A stretch of 64,000 nt of DNA from SKLM01 sp964514285 (GTDB taxonomy: Bacteria; Chloroflexota; Anaerolineae; B4-G1): contig CAZEQC010000011.1 in NCBI GenBank assembly GCA_964514285.1, forward strand, positions 1 through 64,000, written 5' to 3'. The notes beneath the pieces are model-generated. The model saw only the letters and a list, made by a program, of their open reading frames with translations, was not told the DNA's origin and did not search any database. Made by a program: the position numbers and the translations under genes. Below are positions 12,308 to 20,387 of this stretch, piece by piece (position 1 is the first letter of the stretch; each line of letters begins with the position of its first letter).

Positions 12308-13699
12308 ATGAGTAGACGACAGCGCGTGTTGATCGCACTCCTGGGCCTGCTCAACGTGCTGCTGCTGCTCGTTCTGGGGCGAGCGGTGGTGCGGTGGCTC
12401 ATCCATCTCCCCCCAGCGGCCGCCCCGGCAGTGACGCTGGCACCGATGGCAACCGGCGAGACGGTCCAGTTTCCACCGACGTGGACGGCAACGTTGAGCC
12501 CTACGCCTCGACCGACACGAACGCCCGGGCCGACCAGCACGCCGACGAAAACGCCTCTTCCCATACCACTTTGGAAGCCGACGCCGACACCCTCGGCAGC
12601 CCTAACGTCCTCTCGAAGCAGCCCTGGGCCCTATTATGCCCCCACCCTGTCTCCCAACTGGGAACCGGCCACGCTGGATGACCTCTGGTATGGTCAAGCG
12701 CGTTGGGTCATCGAGACGGTCGACACGGGCTTACCGGCTGAAGGGTCGGACACGGTACGGTGGGGAGGAGAGTACTGGTCTTATGCGCAAGCCAGCGAGC
12801 CGACAGAGGGCATCAAGGATCGCTGCGGCAAGTCAGTGCCGTTTCCGGGCTGCGTCACCTTGTGGAAGAGCTCCGACGGCGGGCGTCAGTTCAGATTGGA
12901 GAGGCCGGTGTGCCTTTTCCCTTGTGTGAGCTGCCCCTGCTCCGACGTCGATCACGTTCAGCAGCAGCAGTACCCGCGTGTTTTCTTTGATGAAACGGGC
13001 GGCACGATGGTCTACGAGTGGGGGGCGGGCACCTTCTTGCGCCGATCTGAGGACGGCGTCCATTGGTCCGGTGAGGCCCAGATACCCGGCACGGGCATCT
13101 GGTATGACACACAGCGGCCGTGCACGGCTGCTGAACGGATCGGGCATCATCCCCATACGAGCCCTATCTACGACTGCCTGGCGGGGGCACCACCAGGGCT
13201 CTATATTGAGGGCGACACGCTCTACGTCTTCGTGGGCCTGGGACGGGCCCCAGGGCATATGGGGTGCTTCGTCGGCAACAAACACGCTGGCACAGCCGCG
13301 CTTCGACCGTGCGCCTCGAATCCTCTGTTCAGCGGAAGCCCGACCTATGGACCTGTAGGAGCAACAGGAAGCGCCGTCAACCCTCACTTCGACTTTCGCA
13401 CTATCTCCTCGGCCGACGTGGTACGGGTGGGAGACCACTACTACATGACGTATGAAGGCACGAGAGGCCCCAGCAGGCGGTACGTGCGGGAGGACCAGTT
13501 CGCGCTGGGGTTAGCACGCAGCGTGGGTCCGACCATCGATGGACCGTGGGAGACGTTTCCGGGGAATCCTATGATCGTCGACGTTGGGGATCACTGGGGC
13601 ATCGGACACGCCGACATCATTATCGCTGGTGAGAGGACCTACCTCTATGCCACCACAGCTCGGCATCGTCGAGGACGGTACTTGCTGGTGAGACGATGA
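12308..13699 (+). CDS. Membrane-anchored extracytoplasmic protein, possible beta-propeller glycosidase-like fold
   Basis: A 463-residue protein with an N-terminal membrane helix (about residues 7-30) and a Thr/Pro stalk with repeated TPxPT units (about 55-95). The globular domain has features of GH43/sialidase-like propellers: repeated W-rich strands, SSDGGRQF and SEDGVHWSG Asp-box-like turns, and HYYMTYEG near the end. Several cysteines (CLFPCVSCPC) suggest disulfides or a metal site. No family can be assigned with certainty and activity is unknown. It probably forms a surface operon with the preceding glycosidase-like protein. Confidence 0.7.
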   Translation: MSRRQRVLIALLGLLNVLLLLVLGRAVVRWLIHLPPAAAPAVTLAPMATGETVQFPPTWTATLSPTPRPTRTPGPTSTPTKTPLPIPLWKPTPTPSAALTSSRSSPGPYYAPTLSPNWEPATLDDLWYGQARWVIETVDTGLPAEGSDTVRWGGEYWSYAQASEPTEGIKDRCGKSVPFPGCVTLWKSSDGGRQFRLERPVCLFPCVSCPCSDVDHVQQQQYPRVFFDETGGTMVYEWGAGTFLRRSEDGVHWSGEAQIPGTGIWYDTQRPCTAAERIGHHPHTSPIYDCLAGAPPGLYIEGDTLYVFVGLGRAPGHMGCFVGNKHAGTAALRPCASNPLFSGSPTYGPVGATGSAVNPHFDFRTISSADVVRVGDHYYMTYEGTRGPSRRYVREDQFALGLARSVGPTIDGPWETFPGNPMIVDVGDHWGIGHADIIIAGERTYLYATTARHRRGRYLLVRR

Positions 13700-13710
13700 A
13701 GGACACCCAG

Positions 13711-13737
13711 CCCCCGGCTCCTCAGATAGGCCGGGGG
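13711..13737. terminator. GC-rich hairpin between convergent genes
   Basis: Perfect 8-base inverted repeat (CCCCCGGC at 13711-13718, GCCGGGGG at 13730-13737) twelve bases after the preceding stop. No T-run follows, so it may act weakly or in both directions. Confidence 0.45.
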
Positions 13738-13894
13738 CCGAGTATGTCTTGGAATTCCGGCAGGTGCCGCTGCGCTTGCAGAAGCGTGCCCTACATAGGC
13801 ACCGGTGCGGATGATCGACTTCGCCGCACATGTAGGTCGGCTTGCCATAGCCGACAGTCTTTCAACAGAGTCTTTGGGCCCGTCTTACGATGAG

Positions 13895-15004
13895 CTACGG
13901 CAGCGGCGGCACGTCCTGCACGATGACGGAGCGATTGGCTGCCATCTCGTCCTCCAGTACATCGTCCTCGGTGAGGAAGACATCCGGATTGCCGTGACAG
14001 CTATCACAGGAGCTGTTCTGCGGCGTGACACGCTGGATGGTATGCGGCGTTGCGTAGGCCCAGGTGGGTAAGTTGTCGAAGTTAGACAACAAGTCCTCGC
14101 CGTAGTAGGCGAAGGAGTCCCGGGCAACAGGCACGTGGCGCAGCGGCACGTACTCCCAGGGCCGCTGCGGACTCTGGCGCGGGTTGTAGCCAATCTTGAA
14201 CATCATCTGCGATGGATCCACTTTGTAGAACGGTCGGCCGTCCTCGGTCTGCTGGACGTGACAATTGTAGCAGTGCTTGTAGGCCACTGAATGACAGGCC
14301 TGACAGCTCAGCTTGGCCAGATGGATCTCATCGTGCTGTTCGATGTCGTCCTCGGCGGAGACCGTGTGGCATCCAAGCTGGGTGCAGGAGGGATTCGCCT
14401 CGCCATCATATCGATGATTGAAGTCCCCCTCGGTGCCGTGCATCTCCTCCTCGGTATGACAGGCGAAGCACGACATACCCCCAGGATTGTAATGGACGTC
14501 GGCTGGATACCGCCCGCCTTCCGCCATCTCATTCTTACCTTTGTACTCATCGTTGACGCGGCTGCCGTGACAGCCGGTGCAGGTGTCGTTCATCGGGGGT
14601 TGCTTCCTCGGATTGTGACCATCCAGCAAGCCACCATCGTTCACGGCCGGACGGCTGATGTGACACTGTCCACACGAGACGTGACACTCGGTGCAGTGGT
14701 TGTCGTAGGCCACCATCAGCTGATCCCAATCCTCTTCGTCGCTCCGCTCGGAGAGGACGGTTATGTACCCCTCCAAGTCCCAGTGCAGGCTGTCCACGTG
14801 AGCCTCGGAGATATCGGCGTGACACAGCTGACACGTCTCCGAGTTGGTCGGATGCGGATCGCGCACCAGACCCTCGTGAGCGGCAGCCATATCGTCCGTC
14901 CCCCCTGTCCCGCCGTGGCAAGCGATGCATCCGAAGCGAGCGTGATAGCTAGCGAGGAATGATTCCTCGACGAAGACCTTTTCCCATGCCTCCAACGGAG
15001 GCAA
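13895..15004 (-). CDS. Multihaem cytochrome c, C-terminal part of an interrupted gene (10 haem motifs)
   Basis: This 369-codon frame carries ten haem-binding motifs: nine CxxCH and one CxxxxCH (CTQLGCH). It has no signal peptide and would need a TTG start at 15004, although c-type cytochromes must be exported. Directly upstream in the same reading frame lie three codons, a TGA (15014-15016) and then a lipoprotein start with one more CxxCH. The neighbouring cytochrome at 15421-18378 has the same order, CxxCH then HARLGCVTCHGGTGGT, in one unbroken protein. I therefore read 13895-15340 as one 11-haem lipoprotein gene broken by a nonsense codon or base error. It is the last gene of the FeS-NrfD-cytochrome operon and probably transfers electrons outside the membrane. 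Confidence 0.8.
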   Translation of the reverse strand: MPPLEAWEKVFVEESFLASYHARFGCIACHGGTGGTDDMAAAHEGLVRDPHPTNSETCQLCHADISEAHVDSLHWDLEGYITVLSERSDEEDWDQLMVAYDNHCTECHVSCGQCHISRPAVNDGGLLDGHNPRKQPPMNDTCTGCHGSRVNDEYKGKNEMAEGGRYPADVHYNPGGMSCFACHTEEEMHGTEGDFNHRYDGEANPSCTQLGCHTVSAEDDIEQHDEIHLAKLSCQACHSVAYKHCYNCHVQQTEDGRPFYKVDPSQMMFKIGYNPRQSPQRPWEYVPLRHVPVARDSFAYYGEDLLSNFDNLPTWAYATPHTIQRVTPQNSSCDSCHGNPDVFLTEDDVLEDEMAANRSVIVQDVPPLP

Positions 15005-15013
15005 CTCTCCGCC

Positions 15014-15340
15014 TCACCCTTCGCCTTCGGAGAGCTCCTCTTCCTCCTCTGGCTCCTCGGCCAAGGCCTGGACGGCCTCCTGATCGGTGTGGCAATCGAT
15101 GCACTGGCTGTCGTCGTATTTGACGTCTTCTGTGTCGGCCGTCGACGCTGGCAGGGGGAAACGAGAGGCAAGCTCAGAATCGGTGTCGACCTCTCCTTCT
15201 TCCTCAGTCGTGGAGCCAACTCTGACCGCCGGGGTCGGCGGCGGTGCACCCGGCGTGACCTCAGGACGAGCGACACACCCAGCTGCAAAAGCTGTGCCGA
15301 CTACTATGGCCAGTATTGCCAGCAGACTGGTTCTCCTCAT
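15014..15340 (-). CDS. Multihaem lipoprotein, N-terminal part before an in-frame TGA
   Basis: A 108-residue frame with a lipoprotein signal (lipobox AAGC, Cys22), an acidic linker and a single haem motif CIDCH near residue 80. It ends at TGA 15014-15016 within a Glu/Gly-rich stretch. The frame continues immediately afterwards as the ten-haem part. A GAGGAGGG precedes the ATG. If the stop is real and not suppressed, the product is a short one-haem lipoprotein and the rest is lost. If it is a sequencing or assembly error, the two parts make a protein of about 481 residues. Confidence 0.75.
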   Translation of the reverse strand: MRRTSLLAILAIVVGTAFAAGCVARPEVTPGAPPPTPAVRVGSTTEEEGEVDTDSELASRFPLPASTADTEDVKYDDSQCIDCHTDQEAVQALAEEPEEEEELSEGEG

Positions 15341-15375
15341 AGACCCTCCTCGGAAACGGCTAGATTGGAGCTGAC

Positions 15376-15409
15376 GGCAAGCCTGGACCGCGATGAGCCC
15401 AGGCCTGCC
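15376..15409 (-). other. Intra-operon hairpin between the two cytochrome genes
   Basis: Nearly perfect 11-base inverted repeat (arms 15376-15386 and 15399-15409, one G-T pair) between the rhodanese-cytochrome stop and the next start. There is no T-run, so it may stabilise or attenuate the message rather than end it. Confidence 0.4.
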
Positions 15410-15420
15410 ACAGCGCTAAA

Positions 15421-18378
15421 CTACCCCAAATCGTTGGGCTCAGTCTCCACCGGGTAACCGGCAGGCGAGCTGAAAGCCTCGGTGGCCAAGACCTCGGCAT
15501 CGTCCGTCCAGGCCATCATACCGAACTTGAGGTTGGTGACGTCGTACCCCAAGAGGCCCAGAACCGTGGCAGCCACCTGACCCGTGTGGCCGGTGTAGCA
15601 GTAATCCACCATAGCCCTATCGGCAGGCAAACTCTGCAGGTTGTCGAGCTTCGCCACCTCACGCCAGGGGACGTTGGCGGCACCGCCCACGTGACCGATA
15701 TCGTAATGCTCGCGCGATCGCACGCTGAGAATGAAGGGATCGTTCGACGCATCCCCATCGATGAGAGTCTCGTAGAGCGCGTCGGCACCGATGACGGGCT
15801 TCCACTCGGCCAAGAAGACCTGGGCGCGAGCCTGAGCGATCGCTACCGCGTCGGTCTCCCCCGTCTCCAAGGCGGGGAACTCATACGTCTCGGTCAGCTC
15901 GTTGGCCTCGGTCTCCACCGGGTAGCCAGCGGCGCCAACGAAGGGATCGGTGGCCAGCACCTCGGCGTCATCGGTCCAGCCCATCATACCAAACTTGAGG
16001 TTGATCACGTCGTAGCCCAAGACATTGAGGATGGTGGCCGCCACCTGGCCGGTATGGCCGGTGTAGCAGTAGGCCACGATCTGTCTGTCCGTAGGAAGCT
16101 TCGACAGGTTCTCTGGGTTAGCGATCTCACGCCAGGGGATGTTGTAGGCCCCGGGGATGTGACCAAGCTCATAGTGTTCTCGGGAACGGACGCTCAGGAT
16201 GAAGGGATCGTTCGACTCATCACCGTCACTGAGGTTCTCGAAGAGGTCTGCGGGGCTCATGACGGGCTTCCACTCGGCCAATCGAGCAGCGATATGCTCG
16301 GCCAGAGCAACGAATTCATTGCCTGCCTCGCCTGCCTCGGCGCCAGGGAGCTCATTGACCTCAGTCTCCACCGGGTAGCCAGCCGGACCAGCAAACGGTT
16401 CGGTCGCCAGCACCTCGGCGTCATCGGTCCAACCCATCATACCAAACTTGAGGTTGGTGACGTCGTAGCCCAACAGACCCAGGACCGTGGCAGCGACCTG
16501 ACCGGTGTGGCCCGTATAGCAGTAGTCTACGATCTGCCTATCCGTAGGCAGATAAGCGAGGTTATCCAGCTTCGCCACCTCGCGCCAGGGGATGTTGGCG
16601 GCACCGCCCACGTGACCGATATCGTAATGCTCGCGCGATCGCACGCTGAGAATGAAGGGATCGTTCGACGCATCCCCATCGATGAGAGTCTCGTAGAGCG
16701 CGTCGGCACCGATGACGGGCTTCCACTCGGCCAAGAAGACCTGGGCGCGAGCCTGAGCGATCGCTACCGCGTCGGTCTCCCCCGTCTCCAAGGCGGGGAA
16801 CTCATACGTCTCGGTCAGCTCGTTGGCCTCGGTCTCCACCGGGTAGCCAGCGGCGCCAACGAAGGGATCGGTGGCCAGCACCTCGGCGTCATCGGTCCAG
16901 CCCATCATACCAAACTTGAGGTTGATCACGTCGTAGCCCAAGACATTGAGGATGGTGGCCGCCACCTGGCCGGTATGGCCGGTGTAGCAGTAGGCCACGA
17001 TCTGTCTGTCCGTAGGAAGCTTCGACAGGTTCTCTGGGTTAGCGATCTCACGCCAGGGGATGTTGTAGGCCCCGGGGATGTGACCAAGCTCATAGTGTTC
17101 TCGGGAACGGACGCTCAGGATGAAGGGATCGTTCGACTCATCACCGTCATTGAGGTTCTCAAATAGCGCTTCGGCTGTTGTCACAGGCTTCCATTCGGCC
17201 AGCCGGGTGGTGATTTGCTCTGACAATAACCCGAGCTCATCGGCCTCCGGCTCGGGCTCGGCGGTCGGTTCCGGGGTCGGTGACGGCTCTGGCGTCGGGA
17301 CCGGCTCCGCCGCGTCGGTTTCGCCCAGATCGTGACAACTGCTGCATTCGGTCGACAGTTCATAGCCAGCGAAGTGACACCCTTGGCAAGCCACGTCTTG
17401 GTGGAACCGGTAATCTTCCCAGACCGCCTGGTGATCGAAACCACCCTCGGCCGTTTGGATCTGTGACCAACCTTCACTTCCAGCGTGGCACTGTGAGCAC
17501 TCCTCGCTCCCAAAGGCGTGGGGCTTGGTGTGACAATCGTTGCACGCGAAGCCGGAGATATGGCGGAAATCGGGCTTAAAGTGACACTCGAAGCAGTCTA
17601 GCTCAGCGTGTTGGCCCGTAAGATCCACCGGGTGGATCGCGAGTTCCACCCTGGACCAGAGCTCAGTTGAGACGTGGCACGTCTCGCAGTCCATAGCGTC
17701 GGAGACATCGTGAGGGCCAATGTGGCAGCCAGAACACCTCAGCCGCTCAGCTGGTACGTTCTGTTCTTGGTGGCAATCGATACAGTAACCGCCGAGGAAC
17801 TCGTGCGTGCGAATCGGCTCCTCACCGTGCGCCACTGGCCCGTGGCAGTTGCTACAGCTGCAAACCTCCTCATCCTCGTGGATGCCCCACAGGATCCGGT
17901 CATGGGGCGTACGAATGTTATGCTCCGGTATCTCAACCCGCAGGTCATGGTGGCACGGTAGACAATACGCACCGGCCGCAGTGGGATGGCTGGGATTAGT
18001 GACCAGGTCCTGATGCGCCGCTTCGACGTCCTGTGTTCCTCCAGTTCCACCGTGGCAGGTGACACACCCCAGTCTAGCATGGAGGGCCATCGTGTCGGTA
18101 TGTCTCTCAGGTCTGACGAGCAATCGGTCCAAAGCCTCAGCTGAGGCCCCGCTGCTTCGGAGGGATGTCTTGTCAGTGTGACACTCAGCGCAGCTGCTCG
18201 ACATCGGAGCGGCGTAGGGGAGCGGGGTGGGGAACCCAGTCACCTGAGATGTTGACTCTGGCCTCGGCGCGATCGCTTCCGCTGCTGGTTCCAGGACCAG
18301 CCCGATGACGGTCAGCACCACCGTCAGCACCAGCACAATGGGAATAAGGATCCAATCTGGCCAATTGGAAGGAAGCAT
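15421..18378 (-). CDS. 12-haem cytochrome c fused to four rhodanese domains
   Basis: A 985-residue protein with an N-terminal membrane anchor (about 10-29) that would hold it on the outer face of the cytoplasmic membrane. Residues 63-349 contain twelve CxxCH motifs. An acidic Pro-rich linker (350-380) leads to four rhodanese-like domains (380-985), each with SVRSREHY and the active-site loop CYTGHTG, whose Cys could carry a persulfide. The domains alternate A-B-A-B, and one 556-base stretch is repeated exactly. Rhodaneses transfer sulfane sulfur, so the fusion suggests sulfur redox chemistry or persulfide delivery coupled to electron transfer. That role is inference. It follows the NrfD gene by nine bases and has a GGAGG five bases before its ATG. 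Confidence 0.9.
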   Translation of the reverse strand: MLPSNWPDWILIPIVLVLTVVLTVIGLVLEPAAEAIAPRPESTSQVTGFPTPLPYAAPMSSSCAECHTDKTSLRSSGASAEALDRLLVRPERHTDTMALHARLGCVTCHGGTGGTQDVEAAHQDLVTNPSHPTAAGAYCLPCHHDLRVEIPEHNIRTPHDRILWGIHEDEEVCSCSNCHGPVAHGEEPIRTHEFLGGYCIDCHQEQNVPAERLRCSGCHIGPHDVSDAMDCETCHVSTELWSRVELAIHPVDLTGQHAELDCFECHFKPDFRHISGFACNDCHTKPHAFGSEECSQCHAGSEGWSQIQTAEGGFDHQAVWEDYRFHQDVACQGCHFAGYELSTECSSCHDLGETDAAEPVPTPEPSPTPEPTAEPEPEADELGLLSEQITTRLAEWKPVTTAEALFENLNDGDESNDPFILSVRSREHYELGHIPGAYNIPWREIANPENLSKLPTDRQIVAYCYTGHTGQVAATILNVLGYDVINLKFGMMGWTDDAEVLATDPFVGAAGYPVETEANELTETYEFPALETGETDAVAIAQARAQVFLAEWKPVIGADALYETLIDGDASNDPFILSVRSREHYDIGHVGGAANIPWREVAKLDNLAYLPTDRQIVDYCYTGHTGQVAATVLGLLGYDVTNLKFGMMGWTDDAEVLATEPFAGPAGYPVETEVNELPGAEAGEAGNEFVALAEHIAARLAEWKPVMSPADLFENLSDGDESNDPFILSVRSREHYELGHIPGAYNIPWREIANPENLSKLPTDRQIVAYCYTGHTGQVAATILNVLGYDVINLKFGMMGWTDDAEVLATDPFVGAAGYPVETEANELTETYEFPALETGETDAVAIAQARAQVFLAEWKPVIGADALYETLIDGDASNDPFILSVRSREHYDIGHVGGAANVPWREVAKLDNLQSLPADRAMVDYCYTGHTGQVAATVLGLLGYDVTNLKFGMMAWTDDAEVLATEAFSSPAGYPVETEPNDLG
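15673..16228. repeat. 556-bp perfect direct repeat, copy 1 (inside the rhodanese-cytochrome gene)
   Basis: By visual comparison this segment is identical to 16594-17149 over its full length. The offset is 921 bases (307 codons), so the reading frame is kept. It spans most of one rhodanese A domain, the linker and part of the B domain. Confidence 0.85.
16594..17149. repeat. 556-bp perfect direct repeat, copy 2
   Basis: Second copy of the intragenic repeat. The first mismatches appear at 15672/16593 and 16229/17150, outside which the copies diverge. The sharp limits point to recent duplication or gene conversion. Confidence 0.85.
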
Positions 18379-18387
18379 ATCGACCTC

Positions 18388-19356
18388 CTACAAGAACGCG
18401 TGGATACCGCTGACGATGATCAGGTAGCGCAGGAACAAACCTGATATGATAAGGCTCACCCCTGATACCAAGCCTGTCGAGGGCTGGTGCCGTCCCCGAC
18501 CCGCTGCATACACATGGCCCACGAAAGGGACCGCGAAGGCCAGAACCATGATGAAAAACCAAAACACGACGCTATGGGGACCAACTAGAATGTCGCGCGC
18601 GCTCGTTGCTGCGGCGCCACCCTCCAGGAAAGCGTGCGCCAGCAACTGCCCCACGAGCACAGCCTCACCGGTTATCAGTCCCAGATGGATAAAATGCTCG
18701 CGTCGCCCGCGCGGAGCCTGCCCGCGCGTCAGAATCGTGGCTGCCAGATCGACCGTAAGCGCCTCGCCGGTGGACAATGCAGAGATCAAGAAGAGCACAG
18801 GTAGCGTGGGCAGAGGAAGAAAAGGCAAGAGTGGGGTGGACCAGAAGGGAACAGCCGGCCCAACAGAGCTTATCAGGATCCCGGTGTACGTGGCAACGCT
18901 GAGGGCAAGGACACCGCCGACTGCCGCCACAACCCGTTTGACCCTCCTGAGGGAGATGTGCCGCAAGGCATCAAGCCGCCCAATCGTCCGTTCCTGGACA
19001 TTCGGATAGACGTGCATAATCTCCAGGAGCCCATAGAGAAAGGCGACCGGGATGAACAGGGTAAGCAACCAAACCCCCCAGGTCATAACTGATGATGCAT
19101 GGGTGTACATCAGTGGGATCCGCAATGGCTCACGGAGACCGGCACCTAGCTCAAAAATCAGGAGTATGACGCCGACTGCAACAAGAGGGCCGGAAGTTGT
19201 GGCGCCCACCAGAGTGACCGGGCATATATCCGGGCACCTTTCTCCTTCATATCGCCTGCCAGTCAGCTCAAAGAGCGCGGCGTAGGCAAGGGCCCCAGAT
19301 CCCAGGCCGCCCAGGAACAAGTAGATCGCAGCCAGCCAACCCCATTCACCGTGCAT
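18388..19356 (-). CDS. NrfD/PsrC-type membrane subunit
   Basis: A 322-residue polytopic protein with about eight to nine membrane segments. The start GWLAAIYLFLGGLGSGALA is typical of the NrfD/PsrC family, which anchors periplasmic FeS and catalytic subunits and exchanges electrons with menaquinone or ubiquinone. A central segment LISALSTGEAL and a later acidic/histidine stretch in the membrane fit a quinol site. A GAGG lies seven bases before the ATG. It sits between the ferredoxin-type subunit and the rhodanese-cytochrome gene in one leftward operon, so it most probably links the quinone pool to the multihaem proteins. Confidence 0.88.
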   Translation of the reverse strand: MHGEWGWLAAIYLFLGGLGSGALAYAALFELTGRRYEGERCPDICPVTLVGATTSGPLVAVGVILLIFELGAGLREPLRIPLMYTHASSVMTWGVWLLTLFIPVAFLYGLLEIMHVYPNVQERTIGRLDALRHISLRRVKRVVAAVGGVLALSVATYTGILISSVGPAVPFWSTPLLPFLPLPTLPVLFLISALSTGEALTVDLAATILTRGQAPRGRREHFIHLGLITGEAVLVGQLLAHAFLEGGAAATSARDILVGPHSVVFWFFIMVLAFAVPFVGHVYAAGRGRHQPSTGLVSGVSLIISGLFLRYLIIVSGIHAFL

Positions 19357-19392
19357 TCCCGTACCTCGCTTTCCATACCTGCCATATGGCTG

Positions 19393-20076
19393 CTACCCCG
19401 ATTCAGCCGGGTCATCAATGATGTAAGCCAATACGCCAGGGTCCGTGCCAAACTCGGGGCGCAAACGCTTGGCCCGGCCAGAGGCGATGAGCCTACTCAC
19501 GTCGCTGTCAGGATCGTCAAGCCTCCCGAAAGTGCGCGCACCAGGAATGCAGGCTTGAACACAGGCAGGTTCACCTCCCGCCAGCACCCAGTCCAGGCAC
19601 AGCCAGCACTTGTCGGCAACGCCTCGCTCTTCGTCGAACACGCGGGCATCGTAGGGGCAAGCGTACACGCAGTACTTGCAGCCCACGCATCGCTCCTCAT
19701 CGATCAGCACCACACCGTCATCACGGACGTACGTGACATCCGTCGGGCAAACGGTCGCACACGGAGGATTGGCGCAGTGCTGGCACTGAACCATGAGGAA
19801 CCACGTCAGGTGTTCATCTCCCTTGACCCTGCCATGGATGTAACTCTGCCCCTCAGGCAAGTCGTTCCGCAGGTTGCAGGCCTCCACGCAGGCCTTGCAG
19901 CCCGTGCACTTCGTGGTGTCTATCACGAGTGCATACTTGGCCTTAGTCGCCTCGACCAGTTGTTGGTTCTGTTCCGGTTCCGAGGACCGAGCTAGTTTGA
20001 CACCAAGCCCGGTAGTCACCCCGCCAGCAAGGGCCAAACCCATGAAATGGCGCCGGGAGAAGTCCTTCTCTGTCAT
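19393..20076 (-). CDS. Tat-exported 4Fe-4S ferredoxin-type subunit (NrfC/PsrB-like)
   Basis: A 227-residue protein. The start at 20076 is supported by an AGGAGG and by the twin-arginine signal SRRHFMGLALAGG that follows; a longer frame from 20178 has no such support. Four Cys groups, CTGCKACVEAC, CQHCANPPCATVC, CVGCKYCVYAC and CWLC with CVQAC, match the four-cluster subunit of PsrABC, NrfABCD and related complexes. It would pass electrons between the NrfD protein and a periplasmic partner, here probably a multihaem cytochrome, because no molybdopterin subunit is encoded nearby. It is the first gene of the operon. Confidence 0.9.
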   Translation of the reverse strand: MTEKDFSRRHFMGLALAGGVTTGLGVKLARSSEPEQNQQLVEATKAKYALVIDTTKCTGCKACVEACNLRNDLPEGQSYIHGRVKGDEHLTWFLMVQCQHCANPPCATVCPTDVTYVRDDGVVLIDEERCVGCKYCVYACPYDARVFDEERGVADKCWLCLDWVLAGGEPACVQACIPGARTFGRLDDPDSDVSRLIASGRAKRLRPEFGTDPGVLAYIIDDPAESG

Positions 20077-20149
20077 TTGTGCCTCCTGAAAAGCTAGCCA
20101 GCCGCCGATATTCAGGACTAAATAGTTGACGCTTATCGGACCGCCAGGA

Positions 20150-20178
20150 ATTCTAGCACGTAATAGTTCAGATGTCAA
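20150..20178 (-). promoter_or_regulatory. Promoter of the FeS-NrfD-cytochrome operon
   Basis: Minus-strand TTGACA (20173-20178), 17-base spacer and TAGAAT (20150-20155), with an extended -10 TGC. The leader to the ATG at 20076 would be about 67 bases. Confidence 0.75.
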
Positions 20179-20196
20179 ACTCAGGATTGACCAAGC

Positions 20197-20224
20197 TTGC
20201 CAGAGCAGTTATTCGTGCTATAAT
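20197..20224 (+). promoter_or_regulatory. Promoter of the PadR-DUF4388 gene
   Basis: TTGCCA (20197-20202), 16-base spacer and TATAAT (20219-20224), with an extended -10 TGC. The leader would be about 155 bases and would contain the palindrome at 20351-20365. Confidence 0.7.
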
Positions 20225-20350
20225 GCACCCTTAAGAATGCCCAGACAGCCCGCTTTGCTAGATCCAGTACCCAAACTGAGCTTGTCTCGAGCGTCGTCGA
20301 AGGTCCAGGTCAAGGGATCGTTGCGGAGGAACTTCGAACCTACTACGTTC

Positions 20351-20365
20351 GTGTATATGGTACAC
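20351..20365. promoter_or_regulatory. Palindrome, candidate PadR operator
   Basis: GTGTA-TATGG-TACAC is a 5-base inverted repeat with 5-base spacing, ending 22 bases before the PadR start. PadR family proteins bind short palindromes of this kind upstream of their own genes. Assignment by position only. Confidence 0.4.
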
Positions 20366-20387
20366 CTATTGCCAATCGTGTCAAGAC

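Larger units (their letters stand above)
20077..20387. promoter_or_regulatory. Divergent control region between the FeS operon and the PadR-DUF4388 gene
   Basis: A 311-base gene-free region. It holds one promoter for each direction (listed separately), a GTGTA-TATGG-TACAC palindrome close to the PadR start, and otherwise no recognisable gene or RNA. Confidence 0.6.

Noticed and set aside
13895..15004. Frameshift between the two cytochrome parts
   Set aside because: Both parts are in the same frame, so a base substitution, not an insertion or deletion, would separate them.
15014..15016. Selenocysteine codon at the in-frame TGA
   Set aside because: It lies in an acidic linker away from redox motifs and no SECIS-like structure was seen; a nonsense change or base error is simpler.
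15673..17149. Transposon or insertion sequence behind the 556-bp repeat
   Set aside because: The repeat is in frame within one coding sequence and has no terminal inverted repeats or transposase.
15586..17166. 526-codon open frame opposite the rhodanese-cytochrome gene
   Set aside because: It mirrors the internal repeats of the real gene, has no ribosome site and no family features.
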